The notes under the pieces are model-generated. The model saw only the letters and a program-made list of their open reading frames with translations, was not told the DNA's origin and searched no databases. Position numbers and translations under genes: made by a program. From contig NZ_UWOK01000001.1 of the NCBI RefSeq assembly GCF_900573985.1, positions 248,001 through 312,000 of the forward strand: 64,000 bases of DNA. Direction: 5' to 3'. The DNA comes from Campylobacter showae. GTDB lineage: Bacteria; Campylobacterota; Campylobacteria; Campylobacterales; Campylobacteraceae. Shown in pieces: positions 1-8,724 of this stretch. Position 1 is the first letter of the stretch. Each line of letters starts with the position of its first letter.

Positions 1-267
1 GAGGAGTTTTGATTTTGAGATTTTTGCGGATTTTAGAGCGTTTATCGCGCCTAGCTGGGCACACTGGAGGCTGTATATGTCGGCCTTTAGCCCAAGCGCG
101 TGAAGGATATCCCTAAACTCCTTTAGCGCCATAAATCTATCGAAATTTTCAGCATCTGCCGCGAGTAAAACGGCGAGGCTTCGCTCGTCTGCGATAATTT
201 GCGTCTTGGGGTCTAAAAATAGCTTAAGAGCGCCCCAAATTTCGCTTAAAAATTTATCCGTGTCCAC
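1..267 (-). CDS. Partial unknown protein, cut by the window edge
   Basis: An open frame runs on the minus strand off the left edge. It begins with acidic and hydrophobic stretches (VDTDKFLSEIWGALKLF) and shows normal codon use. The chosen start is a GTG at 267 with AAAGG seven bases before it. The same frame stays open back to about 418 but has no ATG, GTG or TTG there, although residues just upstream (FRTESDLAGANFTKGEA) also look protein-like. The 5' end is therefore uncertain and could hide a frameshift. It lies downstream of the HemN-like gene on the same strand. I do not recognise the family. Confidence 0.45.
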   Translation of the reverse strand, partial: MDTDKFLSEIWGALKLFLDPKTQIIADERSLAVLLAADAENFDRFMALKEFRDILHALGLKADIYSLQCAQLGAINALKSAKISKSKLL

Positions 268-434
268 CGCTTCGCCTTTGGTAAAATTTGCGCCCGCAAG
301 GTCGCTTTCGGTGCGAAATTTAGCATAAATTAAATTTAAACAAGCTTGGGCGGCGGGTTATTTTCGCGATAAATTTAAGGCAGTTCGCAGGAGAGATAAA
401 TTTGACGGCAAAATCGCGTCAAATTTACTCAAAT

Positions 435-1799
435 TTACATAGCGGCTCGCGGCTGAATGATGTTTTGTTCAAATTTTTGCTCGGTGTCTTCGCTCATGAT
501 GCGAAGCACTTTGCTACGTTTAATCTTCGCGTCATTCTTAAATATCGCGCGCACCTTATCCATGCCCGCGTAAAAGTCGCGCATGAGTACGACGCAGATG
601 TATTCGCCGAAAAACGTCGGTTTGATAACGCCGTTTTCTTCGTAGATCGCGTTTACTAGCTTTAGCAAGCTAAGCTCGACAAACAGATCTTTGTTGATGT
701 TTGCGTCGTTTTGCTCGTTGTAGGTTTTGATATCCACGGCACCGTCAAAAAGCCTTGTTAAAAATGTATATTTTAGTCTCTCTTTCTTGCTAAATGCGCA
801 TTTTGCGATGACCGGACTTTGCCTACCCTTGATCTTTCTGCCGTAATCAAGTAGGTTAAATGCGTTTATCACAAGCTCGCCGTCAAGAAAGCTAAATGCC
901 CCGCTGCCAACACCAACGTACTCTAAATTTGAGCCCACGTATTCGTCGCGAAGGTCTGCGCTTTTTTCGTTTGAAAATGCCCAAGCGTTGCTTTGCTTAT
1001 ATCCGCCTTTGGCAAATTCGCTCACGATGATCTCGTAAAATTCGCGCTCGTTATCGACGTTTGAGACGCCGAGCGAGCGAGCGATGTTCTCTCTCGTTAG
1101 CTCCGATTTCATGAGCGGATAGAAGGTGATCTGCTGCGGAGAGATCGATTTTGCGACGTTTATGTCGTTTATTAGCTGCTCTTTTGTTTGGTTTGGTAGG
1201 TTAAAGATGAGATCGAGGCTTATGACCGGGATTTTGCCCAGAGCTTTCTCGAGCTTTCTTTTCGTCTCTTCTGCAGAGCCGAATTTCTCATACCTGCCGA
1301 CTCTTTTTAGCGTCTCGTTATCAAAGCTTTGCACGCCTACGCTTAAGCGGTCGATAAGCCCGTCAAAACGGCTTAGACTCTCCGGCGAGATGTGGTTTGG
1401 ATCGCTCTCGGCCGAGATATCTTCGATACTAAAGAGCTCTTTTGCAAGTTTTAGGGTTTTTTCAAGCTCGGGTTCGTTGATAAGCGTCGTGCCGCCGCCG
1501 ACATAAAGCGAGCTAAAGTCAAAGCCGGCCTCCTTGACCTGCCTCATCTCCTCGCGTAAATTTTCAAAGTAAATTTTCGCAAGCTCCTGTTCGTAGTGAT
1601 ACTTGTGAAACGAGCAATACGGGCAAAACGTATGGCAAAAAGGCACGTGAGCGTAGAGCATGTACTTTTTGTCTTTTTTTGGAGTTTTGGTGTAAGTTGT
1701 GGTCAAAATATCTATGTTAAATTCGTTGTATAGTGATTTTTGAATAGAATTATGTGCGTAATTTACCGCAAATTTTTCTATAATATTCTTAAATCCCAC
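435..1799 (-). CDS. Radical SAM coproporphyrinogen-III oxidase-like protein (HemN/HutW/ChuW family)
   Basis: A 454-residue radical SAM enzyme. The CxxxCxxC iron-sulfur motif is visible as C55, C59 and C62 (CHTFCPYC), followed by the glycine-rich SAM motif YVGGGTT and the HemN-type sequence LSVGVQSFD. A HemN-like C-terminal region follows. Members of this superfamily either decarboxylate coproporphyrinogen III without oxygen or are SAM-dependent haem-utilisation enzymes (HutW, ChuW). The sequence alone does not decide between these roles. It appears to stand alone, with a 184-base gap to the next gene upstream. Confidence 0.8.
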   Translation of the reverse strand: MGFKNIIEKFAVNYAHNSIQKSLYNEFNIDILTTTYTKTPKKDKKYMLYAHVPFCHTFCPYCSFHKYHYEQELAKIYFENLREEMRQVKEAGFDFSSLYVGGGTTLINEPELEKTLKLAKELFSIEDISAESDPNHISPESLSRFDGLIDRLSVGVQSFDNETLKRVGRYEKFGSAEETKRKLEKALGKIPVISLDLIFNLPNQTKEQLINDINVAKSISPQQITFYPLMKSELTRENIARSLGVSNVDNEREFYEIIVSEFAKGGYKQSNAWAFSNEKSADLRDEYVGSNLEYVGVGSGAFSFLDGELVINAFNLLDYGRKIKGRQSPVIAKCAFSKKERLKYTFLTRLFDGAVDIKTYNEQNDANINKDLFVELSLLKLVNAIYEENGVIKPTFFGEYICVVLMRDFYAGMDKVRAIFKNDAKIKRSKVLRIMSEDTEQKFEQNIIQPRAAM

Positions 1800-1983
1800 A
1801 ATTAATTCCTTTTCTTAATTTTTATCGCGTATTTTACTTAGGTTTTGCTTAAAATAAAATTTTAAGGCCCTAGTCTAACCTATTTAAATAAATTTAACGT
1901 AAATTTTGCCAGAGAAATTTACGTTTGCGCTTATATATCTTTTTATATAAGCTGCGTTAATTTTATCCCAAAGCTTAAGGATT

Positions 1984-3300
1984 TTACTCCTTAGCCCTTG
2001 AGATGATCTTGCTCGAGTCAAGCTCAAATTTCACTCCGTCTTTTGCCTGCAGATAGTAAAATTTACCGATATTGCAAAGCGACTTAATGCCATAAATTTT
2101 AACCGTCTTTTCATCTATCTCACAAGGTCTTTGATCTTTGCCTTTCGCCTTGCAAAGAGACTTTGGTAGGGCATTTAGCGCACTTTTATCAACTAGTAGA
2201 AATTTATAATCCACATCGCCTATATTAAATATTTTGGCTGAGTATTTGATAAACAAAAGCGAGTTTGAAACTATCATAAGAGTGAGTGCAGCGTAAAATA
2301 CAAACGAAAAGTCCTTGGTTTCTTTGATGCTAGCAGCGCCCAGTATAAAAGAGAGCATGAATGAGCAAAATAGCATCCAAAGCGCCAAAAATTCGCTATT
2401 TTTTGAGATAACAACCGAAATGATAAAGAGTAAAATCATGAGAAACGACAAAAGATAGATGATAAAATTTGGTCTATCTTTAAAGAAAACTGCCAAATTT
2501 ACTCCGGCGTAGGAGAGTAACAATAGCGATAAAATAGCTCCCCAGCCGTAGTTTAGCTTGAAGGCTGCAAGGGCTAAAACGGCAAATGAGACGAGCGTTA
2601 AAACGTAGATGAAATTTGAGTTATAAAAAAATAGAAATTTTGGCTTTTTAAATTTGTACTTTTTATCGTCTTTTTGGTATAAAAATGAGATAAAAACCAG
2701 GACTAATATCTCAAAAAAGGTGACAAATGCGGTAGCACAAAAGAGCAAAATGCCCGTAAATATCATCTCTGAACTATCTAAGCTCGGGAAATATCCGATC
2801 TCGGAGCCAAAATACAAAAAGTAGCAAAGTACACTAATAATCGGCACGATGAAATTTGAATGCCTAAAGAAAAAAGCAACGCACTCTTTTATGAAATTTG
2901 CCTTTAAATTTGCCGAGTGCTCACTCAAACGACTCTCGAAAAATGAGTTTAAAAGTAGCTCGTTTTTGACCTTTTCAAGCTCGTCTGACTCCTTTGATAG
3001 CGCTCCTTTGTAAAATTCATAGTTTTGCTCGCTAAAGTCTTTTTTGATCTCGTCTTTTATGTCTAAGACAATAAGAACGATCTGCTCTTTTATCTCGGCG
3101 AGCCTTTTTGAAATTTCAGCAAAATTTGTTCTATTTAGCCTATCAAAAAGATCGCTCTCTTCATTTAAAAGATCGATCAAACGCGCTTGTTTGCTATTTC
3201 TTATCTCGCAACATGAAAAATTCGCCTTTAAGAAATTTACAAATTTTTTAGCGTTTTTAATGCTCTCGTCTTTTTGGTTTAAAATATCTTGGTAGCTCAA
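1984..3300 (-). CDS. Unknown multi-pass membrane protein with coiled-coil N-terminus
   Basis: A 438-residue protein with a TTG start (TTG-AGC-TAC) preceded by ATAGG. Residues 1-150 are charged and heptad-like (probable coiled coil, cytoplasmic). From about residue 150 to 360 there are roughly nine hydrophobic segments, and the C-terminal 75 residues are soluble and hold four cysteines. It is visibly richer in A+T than the neighbouring metabolic genes, which could mean low expression or acquisition. No family motif was recognised. Confidence 0.7.
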   Translation of the reverse strand: MSYQDILNQKDESIKNAKKFVNFLKANFSCCEIRNSKQARLIDLLNEESDLFDRLNRTNFAEISKRLAEIKEQIVLIVLDIKDEIKKDFSEQNYEFYKGALSKESDELEKVKNELLLNSFFESRLSEHSANLKANFIKECVAFFFRHSNFIVPIISVLCYFLYFGSEIGYFPSLDSSEMIFTGILLFCATAFVTFFEILVLVFISFLYQKDDKKYKFKKPKFLFFYNSNFIYVLTLVSFAVLALAAFKLNYGWGAILSLLLLSYAGVNLAVFFKDRPNFIIYLLSFLMILLFIISVVISKNSEFLALWMLFCSFMLSFILGAASIKETKDFSFVFYAALTLMIVSNSLLFIKYSAKIFNIGDVDYKFLLVDKSALNALPKSLCKAKGKDQRPCEIDEKTVKIYGIKSLCNIGKFYYLQAKDGVKFELDSSKIISRAKE

Positions 3301-3335
3301 ATTTTACCTATCTTATTTAAAATTTATAAATTTAG

Positions 3336-4127
3336 TTATCTAAGTGCCTTTGCGATTTCGCTCCAGCCCAAATACTCGGCTAAATCAATCGCTCTTTTAC
3401 CGCTTTTCGTACGTAAGTTTTTATCCGCGCCGTTTGCCAACAGTACGTTTACGAGCGCTAGATTGCCCGCGAGCGCCTCGTGGTGCAGCTGCGTAAATCC
3501 TTCCTCATCGGCGTCCGTGAGGATACTTGGGTTTTCTTTTACGTATTGCTCAAATTTCTCGCGCACATTTTTACACATCGGGTGCTCGGTCAAATTTTCC
3601 GGGTGTTCTTTTTGCTCGTAAACTACCAAGATGTCGTTAAAATCGCCAAAATCAAGCCCCCACGCTTTATCGTGCTCTTTTAGCTCGCCCTTTTGCATAC
3701 GCGAACGCATCGCCTGCACGCTAAATCCGCCGTACGCGCGTCCGCCCACCGCAAACATCCAGTCGCTCATCTCGTCTATCTTTGCGTTCACGCGGTCGCC
3801 GTTTTTTACGTTTTGTACGGCGTCAGGCTCGTTTACGAGCGTGCCCGAGATGGTCTCGCCGTCAAAATCCACGTCGTTTATCCACATATGCTCGCCGACT
3901 TCTTCGCCGTTCACGACGTCTAAAAAACAAATTTTAACCATCGCAAAATCAAGCCCTGGCACGACCCTGTGGCGCTCCCAGTAAAGCTCGCGCCAAAAAT
4001 ACCTAAAACTCTCGCGCGCCTGCTCGAATGCACGCTGCATATAGTCCTCTTCGTTGCTTGCGAAATAAATCGGCATTTGCTCGCCAAGATCGACTTGTTT
4101 GCCGAAAATTTTCTTAAAAAAGCCCAT
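3336..4127 (-). CDS. DUF2314 protein with C-terminal ankyrin repeat
   Basis: 263 residues starting MGFFKKIFGKQ. The central part (about 30-150) matches the DUF2314 pattern: a substrate-like segment EHMWINDVDFDGETISG, then DWMFAVGGRAYGGFSV. The C-terminal 70 residues form ankyrin repeats (GFTQLHHEALAGNLALVNVLLANGADKNLRTKSG). DUF2314 proteins are unassigned; ankyrin repeats generally mediate protein binding. The start has a purine-rich region upstream. It is followed by the unknown membrane gene on the same strand after 35 bases, so the two may be co-transcribed. Confidence 0.75.
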   Translation of the reverse strand: MGFFKKIFGKQVDLGEQMPIYFASNEEDYMQRAFEQARESFRYFWRELYWERHRVVPGLDFAMVKICFLDVVNGEEVGEHMWINDVDFDGETISGTLVNEPDAVQNVKNGDRVNAKIDEMSDWMFAVGGRAYGGFSVQAMRSRMQKGELKEHDKAWGLDFGDFNDILVVYEQKEHPENLTEHPMCKNVREKFEQYVKENPSILTDADEEGFTQLHHEALAGNLALVNVLLANGADKNLRTKSGKRAIDLAEYLGWSEIAKALR

Positions 4128-4214
4128 TTTTAATCCTTCTTTATTTTTAGATTGGGAGTTAAAATTTCGATACGTTAAATTTGCGGTTAAATTTGACGAA
4201 CGTCAAATTTTGAA

Positions 4215-4345
4215 TACAAAAGTCAAGCGACGATTTCGCGAGATGAATTTAAATCTTGCGACGAAAAATTGAGCGTGCGCTAGGCATGTAGCCTGTGGAG
4301 CGAAATTTTTCTAGCTCATTTAAAGGCGCTCGCGAAAATGCCCGC
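4215..4345 (+). repeat. Dispersed structured element, copy A (diverged)
   Basis: This gene-free stretch lies between the 3' end of yajQ and the DUF2314 gene. An outer stem TTTCGCGAG (4234-4242) pairs perfectly with CTCGCGAAA (4329-4337). Inside it GAAAAATT (4263-4270) pairs with AATTTTTC (4304-4311), and an apical AGGC/GCCT stem (4282-4285, 4291-4294) carries a five-base loop. The core GAGCGTGCGCTAGGCATGTA closely matches copy F at 61505. The element abuts the yajQ stop codon. Confidence 0.6.
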
Positions 4346-4842
4346 TATTTTAAGTTTTTAAAGCTAATCGGTAACTCCAAATTAAGCCCCTTCACGAGCC
4401 TTATGCATTCTTGCAGATCATCGATACTTTTGCCGCTCACGCGCACCTCTTCGCCGCGGATTGCCGCAGTTACTTTTAGCTTTGCGTCCTTGATCGCTTT
4501 GGTGATTTTCTTCGCGTTTTCGCTATCTAGGGTGTCGTTTAGCTTTAGCGTTGCCTTGATATTTCCGCCACTCGCGCTCTCGCGTTTGCTTTCAGTCACG
4601 GCTACCGGCGGGATGTTTCGCTTGATGAGCTTTGAGATCACGATGTCTTTTAGCGCGTCGATTTTGTTGTCGCTAGAGCTAAGAAGCGTGATGATTTTTT
4701 CCTTTTCGTTTAGCTCTACTTCAGCCGCAAGCCCCTTAAAATCATATCTCGCCGCGATCTCTTTTTTAGCCGTTTCTAGCGCGTTTTTGACCTCCATCAT
4801 ATCGACCGCCGCGCTTATATCAAAACTATGCTCAGTTGCCAT
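4345..4842 (-). CDS. yajQ: YajQ family nucleotide-binding protein
   Basis: 165 residues, the normal size for YajQ (UPF0234). It shows the family opening ([19 protein letters not shown]) and the segments ARYDFKG and KLIKRNIPP typical of its two RNP-like folds. YajQ relatives bind nucleotides, and a Xanthomonas member binds cyclic di-GMP and affects transcription; whether this one does is unknown. It is the last gene of the block following the dehydrogenase with a two-base gap, the same order as C. jejuni Cj0373-Cj0374. Confidence 0.9.
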   Translation of the reverse strand: MATEHSFDISAAVDMMEVKNALETAKKEIAARYDFKGLAAEVELNEKEKIITLLSSSDNKIDALKDIVISKLIKRNIPPVAVTESKRESASGGNIKATLKLNDTLDSENAKKITKAIKDAKLKVTAAIRGEEVRVSGKSIDDLQECIRLVKGLNLELPISFKNLK

Positions 4843-4844
4843 TT

Positions 4845-5774
4845 TTATCCTTTCAAAAATTCTTTTATATTTTCTACGATCATCGTTACGAGCCGCTCTC
4901 TAGCCTCAAAACTCGCCCAAGCCACGTGCGGAGTGAGTATCAAATTTTCCTTGTTTTTGATACGAAGCAGCGGATGATCCGAGCGCATAGGCTCGGTCTC
5001 TAGCACATCGGCGGCAAATCGCAAATTTCGCCCATCTATCGCGCGGGCTACGGCGCTCTCATCCACGATACCGCCGCGTCCGAAGTTCATCAAAATCGCG
5101 CCCTCTTTCATCAAATTTAACTCCTGCTCTCCGATCAAATTTCGCGTTTTTTCGTTTAGCGGAGCATGGATGCTCACGATGTCGCAGCCGCTTAAAAGCT
5201 CGTCTAAATTTAGCCTTTTAAACTCCGCGCTTGCGTTTGCGCCGCTGGTTGAGTAGTAGCTCACGCTCGCACCAAATGCCGCCGCGATGCGCGCCACGCC
5301 TCTGCCGATCTCGCCAAGCCCGATGATGCCAAAGCTCTTGCCCGCTATCTCGCCGATACTGCGGTCTAGATTCGTAAAAATTTCACTCTTCGCCCACTCG
5401 CCGCTTTGCGCGTAGTTATCGTAAAATTTGATGCGATTCGTCAGCGCAAAAAGGCAAGCAAACGTATGCTGCACGACGCTAGCCGTCGAGTAGCCTGCGA
5501 CGTTTTTTACCGCGATGTCTTTTACTGCGGCGTATGCGAGATCGACGTTGTTCATACCCGTCGCGCTTATGCAGATTAGCTTTAAATTTGACGCGTCCAT
5601 CGTCTCTTTGTCGATGACGACTTTGTTCGTGATGACGACGTCCGCACCCTTTAGCCGTTCTATGCGCTCGTCCGCGGCGGTCGTCTCAAAGCTAACAAAC
5701 TCGCCAAACTGCCCAAAAACGTCCAAATTTACGTCGCTTCCAAGCGTCGCGGCATCGAGGCAGACTATTTTCAT
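4845..5774 (-). CDS. D-2-hydroxyacid dehydrogenase
   Basis: 309 residues of the NAD-dependent D-isomer 2-hydroxyacid dehydrogenase family. The Rossmann motif is [13 protein letters not shown] (about residue 148). The catalytic Arg region (FGRGGIVDE), Glu (LETEP) and His (LTPHVAW) are all present. These enzymes interconvert 2-oxo acids and D-2-hydroxy acids in the cytoplasm; the substrate (glycerate, lactate or other) cannot be read from the sequence. It sits in the conserved block between the ATP-grasp enzyme and yajQ. Confidence 0.88.
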   Translation of the reverse strand: MKIVCLDAATLGSDVNLDVFGQFGEFVSFETTAADERIERLKGADVVITNKVVIDKETMDASNLKLICISATGMNNVDLAYAAVKDIAVKNVAGYSTASVVQHTFACLFALTNRIKFYDNYAQSGEWAKSEIFTNLDRSIGEIAGKSFGIIGLGEIGRGVARIAAAFGASVSYYSTSGANASAEFKRLNLDELLSGCDIVSIHAPLNEKTRNLIGEQELNLMKEGAILMNFGRGGIVDESAVARAIDGRNLRFAADVLETEPMRSDHPLLRIKNKENLILTPHVAWASFEARERLVTMIVENIKEFLKG

Positions 5775-5783
5775 TTTGCGTCC

Positions 5784-6962
5784 TTATTTGATAAAATGCC
5801 CCACGAATTTGGAGTAGTTATCTAAAATTTCGCCGCCTCTGCGATATCCTAGCGCGCACGCCTCGTAGGCGAAAAATACGCCGGCTTGATAGCTGTTATT
5901 GGCGGCGTCTTTGTTAAATTCGTAAAATTCCTGATAGATCGCGCGGTTTGCTCCGTAGTCGCCGCCGTTTTGCGAGCTAATGCTGCCGTCCGCCTCTATT
6001 ACGCTCACGTTTGCGCCCTCTCGCCCAAAAACCGGCTTTTTCACGCACTTTTTACCAGCTAACGGCTTATCGCTAGCTTGGAGCAAAAGCGGGTGATTCG
6101 GATAGAGATCCCATAAAATTTTCAAGATACCTTTGCTTTGGAAAAGCAGCGTGTATGCGGGATTTAGGATGATGGCTTTTTGATTTTGGACGATGTTTTT
6201 TAGGATGATGGCTAGCTCGCCTTCCTCTACGGCAATGTCCTCCCACGGCACGAGCTTAAACCAGTATTCGTAGTTTTCTCCGTCAAAAAACACGCCCTCC
6301 TCGTCGTTAAATACGACCTCGTGGACGTAAGCAAACGCCGTGTGAAAGCCCGCCTCCTCGGCGATATACTGCAGTAGCTTCACGGTCTGCTCGTCCTCGC
6401 TACTACCCGCAACCGAGCTAAATAAAATTTTCCAGCCCTCGTAGTGCTCGTTAAAGCTCTCGGTCTCCTCATCTAGCGTCACGAGGCGCCTAAAATTTTG
6501 CTTCAAAGCGTCATAAAGGTCGTTAAACTGCGCGCTCTCGTCCATGCGGTTAAATTTAAGCGCCGCCCACTGAATGATCGCCGTCTCAAATACGGCCGTC
6601 GGGGTGTCGGCGTTAAATTCGATGAGTTTTATCGGCTTGCCGTCTAGCCCGCCTGCAAGGTCAAATCTACCGTAAAGATGCCAGTGCACGTCGTTTTCCC
6701 AGCTTTCGCGCACTAGATCTACGAGGTTAAACGGGATGCCGACCTCGTGGTAGAGGTTGTTGTCGATGACGTACTGGGCGGCCGCGACGAACATATCATA
6801 TAGCTCGTTTGCGGCGTTGTAGTAGGCCTCGGCCTGTGCCTCGCTAACCTCGACTAGCTCGTCTGCTACGTAGTCGCTGCCGTCCGGATCGGTGTGCCAG
6901 GTAAAGCCGATCTCGCCTAAAAATTCGCTATTTAGCGGTTCGATTTTTTTTAAATTTATCAT
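5784..6962 (-). CDS. Glutathionylspermidine synthase-like ATP-grasp protein
   Basis: 392 residues matching the glutathionylspermidine synthase / YgiC-YjfC type ATP-grasp family. Typical segments are WHTDPDG near the N-terminus, LIEFNADTPT (metal and substrate region), KPVFGREGANV (ATP-grasp) and YQEFYEF. Members ligate an amine or peptide to a carboxylate using ATP; this organism group is not known to make glutathionylspermidine, so the real substrate is open. It lies one base after the lipoprotein gene, in the order of C. jejuni Cj0371-Cj0372. Confidence 0.85.
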   Translation of the reverse strand: MINLKKIEPLNSEFLGEIGFTWHTDPDGSDYVADELVEVSEAQAEAYYNAANELYDMFVAAAQYVIDNNLYHEVGIPFNLVDLVRESWENDVHWHLYGRFDLAGGLDGKPIKLIEFNADTPTAVFETAIIQWAALKFNRMDESAQFNDLYDALKQNFRRLVTLDEETESFNEHYEGWKILFSSVAGSSEDEQTVKLLQYIAEEAGFHTAFAYVHEVVFNDEEGVFFDGENYEYWFKLVPWEDIAVEEGELAIILKNIVQNQKAIILNPAYTLLFQSKGILKILWDLYPNHPLLLQASDKPLAGKKCVKKPVFGREGANVSVIEADGSISSQNGGDYGANRAIYQEFYEFNKDAANNSYQAGVFFAYEACALGYRRGGEILDNYSKFVGHFIK

Positions 6963-6963
6963 T

Positions 6964-7605
6964 TTATCCTCCGAAACTTGAGCTTGAACTTGAGCTTGAT
7001 CCGCCGAAAAATCCGCTCTTTCCGCCGCTTGGTTTACTAGCCGAGCTAGCGGCTTTGGCTTTGTTAAAGCTATCTACGCTCCTTGAATACGCGCTTGGGT
7101 TTTTATACGCGCTTTGGCGCTGCGACTGATAGCCGGGATTGTTAAAGAGTTTGTTGCCTATCCAACTGCCTATGATCGCGCCCGCAGCCGAGGCTAGAAG
7201 CGTCTCGCCAAGGCTCATACCGCCGCTGCTTAGCTGCGCGTTTTGAGCGTTTGAGCCGGTTAGATTCGACGTTCCGGCGTCGATTTTGGCATTTTCTTCG
7301 GCGATTAGCTTATCCATCTCCTCTTTGCTTAGCACGCGCTCGGTGCCGTTGATGTCCTTTAGCACAACGCGCGTTTCGCTGCTCGGATACTCTTCTAGAA
7401 CTTTATATTTGCCGGGCGCGGTTTCTTCGATGATGACGAAGGCTCCCGTTTTTTGCGCCGCTTCTTTTAGAGCGCTACCGTCATTGTTATTTGCTCCGCC
7501 GTTATCGCTGCTACCGCAGCCGGCCAATCCCGCCATCACGACCGCGCCAAAGCCGCCCACAGCAGCGTAGCTTGCTACTTTTTTTATGCCTTTAAAAACT
7601 CTCAT
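6964..7605 (-). CDS. UPF0323 family lipoprotein
   Basis: 213 residues with a lipoprotein signal ending in the lipobox MAGLAGC (Cys about residue 30). A short conserved domain follows, then a glycine-zipper-like stretch (LLASAAGAIIGSWIGNKLF) and a low-complexity Ser/Gly tail. It matches the UPF0323 lipoprotein of Campylobacter and Helicobacter (Cj0371 type), predicted to be membrane anchored in the periplasm. Its start overlaps the preceding helix-turn-helix gene by four bases, indicating translational coupling. The function is not established from sequence. Confidence 0.85.
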   Translation of the reverse strand: MRVFKGIKKVASYAAVGGFGAVVMAGLAGCGSSDNGGANNNDGSALKEAAQKTGAFVIIEETAPGKYKVLEEYPSSETRVVLKDINGTERVLSKEEMDKLIAEENAKIDAGTSNLTGSNAQNAQLSSGGMSLGETLLASAAGAIIGSWIGNKLFNNPGYQSQRQSAYKNPSAYSRSVDSFNKAKAASSASKPSGGKSGFFGGSSSSSSSSFGG

Positions 7606-8267
7606 TTTTTATCTAGCTCCTTTGAAATTTTCTTACTTTTTACCATTATCACGCCTTTTTTAAATTTGATAAATTTTGATTTTCCGATATTTTTTATGAT
7701 TTTATTTTGCGTTTTTTTGAGGCTCTTGCCGCTTAAATTTTGCGATTTTAAAAACTCGGCCAGGCTCGTCCATTTGCCCTCGTTTTCAGGCTTGCTCTCG
7801 ACAAATTCTACGTCGATGGGCGCTACGTATTCGCCATTTTGGCGAGCCAGTAGCGGACGCTCGAGCATACTTAAAAATCCTCTTAGCTTCTCGTCTCTTT
7901 CACGGTAAATTTGAGCTATTTCGGTTTTATTGTTTAGCAAAATTTGCTCTTTTTCGCGAAAAAGCCTATCTTTATCGGCTTGCAAATTTTGATTTTGTTC
8001 TTTTAGTTCGCCAATTTGCGAGAGTAGAAATTGATTCACGTCAAATTCGCCCGCTTTCGCAGCTTTTTTTGACTCCGAGCTTTTAGCGGATTTTGAAGTT
8101 TTGGGCGCTGATTTGGGTGCGGTTTGAGGCTCGTAGCCTTCTAAAACCACGTATTTTACGCCGTCTTTTTCAAAGGTTTTTAGCGTTCCGCGACGAATGC
8201 GGTTGTAGACGGCTTCCTTGGTTACGCCTAAGATTTCCGCGGCCTCGCTCACGGGCACTTTGGACAT
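7602..8267 (-). CDS. Helix-turn-helix DNA-binding protein with coiled coil
   Basis: 221 residues. Residues 1-45 form an excisionase/MerR-like winged helix (VSEAAEILGVTKEAVYNRIRRG). A Lys/Ser/Pro-rich linker follows, then a heptad-rich coiled coil at about 80-130 and a very basic C-terminus. The architecture suggests a dimeric DNA-binding protein, possibly a transcription factor or DNA-organising protein. In C. jejuni rpsU is directly followed by the UPF0323 lipoprotein gene, so this is an extra gene at that junction. It overlaps the lipoprotein gene by four bases and may regulate it. Confidence 0.7.
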   Translation of the reverse strand: MSKVPVSEAAEILGVTKEAVYNRIRRGTLKTFEKDGVKYVVLEGYEPQTAPKSAPKTSKSAKSSESKKAAKAGEFDVNQFLLSQIGELKEQNQNLQADKDRLFREKEQILLNNKTEIAQIYRERDEKLRGFLSMLERPLLARQNGEYVAPIDVEFVESKPENEGKWTSLAEFLKSQNLSGKSLKKTQNKIIKNIGKSKFIKFKKGVIMVKSKKISKELDKK

Positions 8268-8344
8268 ATTTTTCCTTTGATCGTTAAATTTGGCGTAGAT
8301 TATGGCAAATTTTGGCTTTGATGCGAGTTAAACGGGAGTTTGAA

Positions 8345-8376
8345 AAAAGAAAAGGCCGCCGAAGCGACCCTTTTGG
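8345..8376 (-). terminator. Intrinsic terminator of rpsU
   Basis: Read on the minus strand, directly after the rpsU stop: an AAAAGGGTCGC arm, a TTCG tetraloop and a GCGGCCTTTT arm with one bulged G, then a run of T. This is a typical rho-independent terminator and separates rpsU from the helix-turn-helix gene downstream. Confidence 0.8.
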
Positions 8377-8589
8377 TTAGAGCTTCGACTCGTAGCGTCT
8401 AAGCATATATAGACGTTTAAGCATTTTCTTGCGAGCCGCGATTTTTTGTTTTTTGCGGATCTCGGTCATAGGCTCGAAAAAGCGTCTTGCGCGAACTTCA
8501 GTCACGACAAGGTTCCTGTCGGTTTGCTTTTTGAACTTTCTGTAAGCTTCGTCAAAAGACTCGTTAGGATGTACCTTAATACCAGGCAA
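8377..8589 (-). CDS. rpsU: 30S ribosomal protein S21
   Basis: A basic 70-residue S21. The start chosen is the TTG at 8589, which gives [12 protein letters not shown] exactly as in other Campylobacter S21 proteins. The frame extends four codons further to tandem GTGs, but those bases (GGTGGTGAGG) look like the ribosome binding site itself. S21 joins the 30S subunit near the 3' end of 16S rRNA and affects initiation. It is followed by a strong terminator and is divergent from ccoG. Confidence 0.93.
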   Translation of the reverse strand: MPGIKVHPNESFDEAYRKFKKQTDRNLVVTEVRARRFFEPMTEIRKKQKIAARKKMLKRLYMLRRYESKL

Positions 8590-8678
8590 CGTCCTCACCA
8601 CCTTTCAATTAAAATAGACGGCGATTATAGCAGAAATTTAGTAAATTTGAGAATTTATAAAAAATTAATAGCATTAAC

Positions 8679-8684
8679 TCTATA
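8679..8684 (+). promoter_or_regulatory. Probable -10 element of ccoG
   Basis: TATAAT in the A/T-rich rpsU-ccoG gap, about 40 bases before the ccoG ATG. Campylobacter sigma-70 promoters rely mainly on the -10 box. Position read by eye, accurate to within a few bases. Confidence 0.4.
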
Positions 8685-8724
8685 ATTTATAAAAATTATC
8701 ACTACTTTGTAATCAGGATGAATT

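Noticed and set aside
1126..1506. 126-codon plus-strand frame
   Set aside because: Lies entirely opposite the radical SAM gene and shows Ser/Phe/Leu-rich shadow composition.
8590..8601. Tandem GTG start for rpsU
   Set aside because: These bases form the ribosome binding site; the family begins MPGIKV at the TTG.
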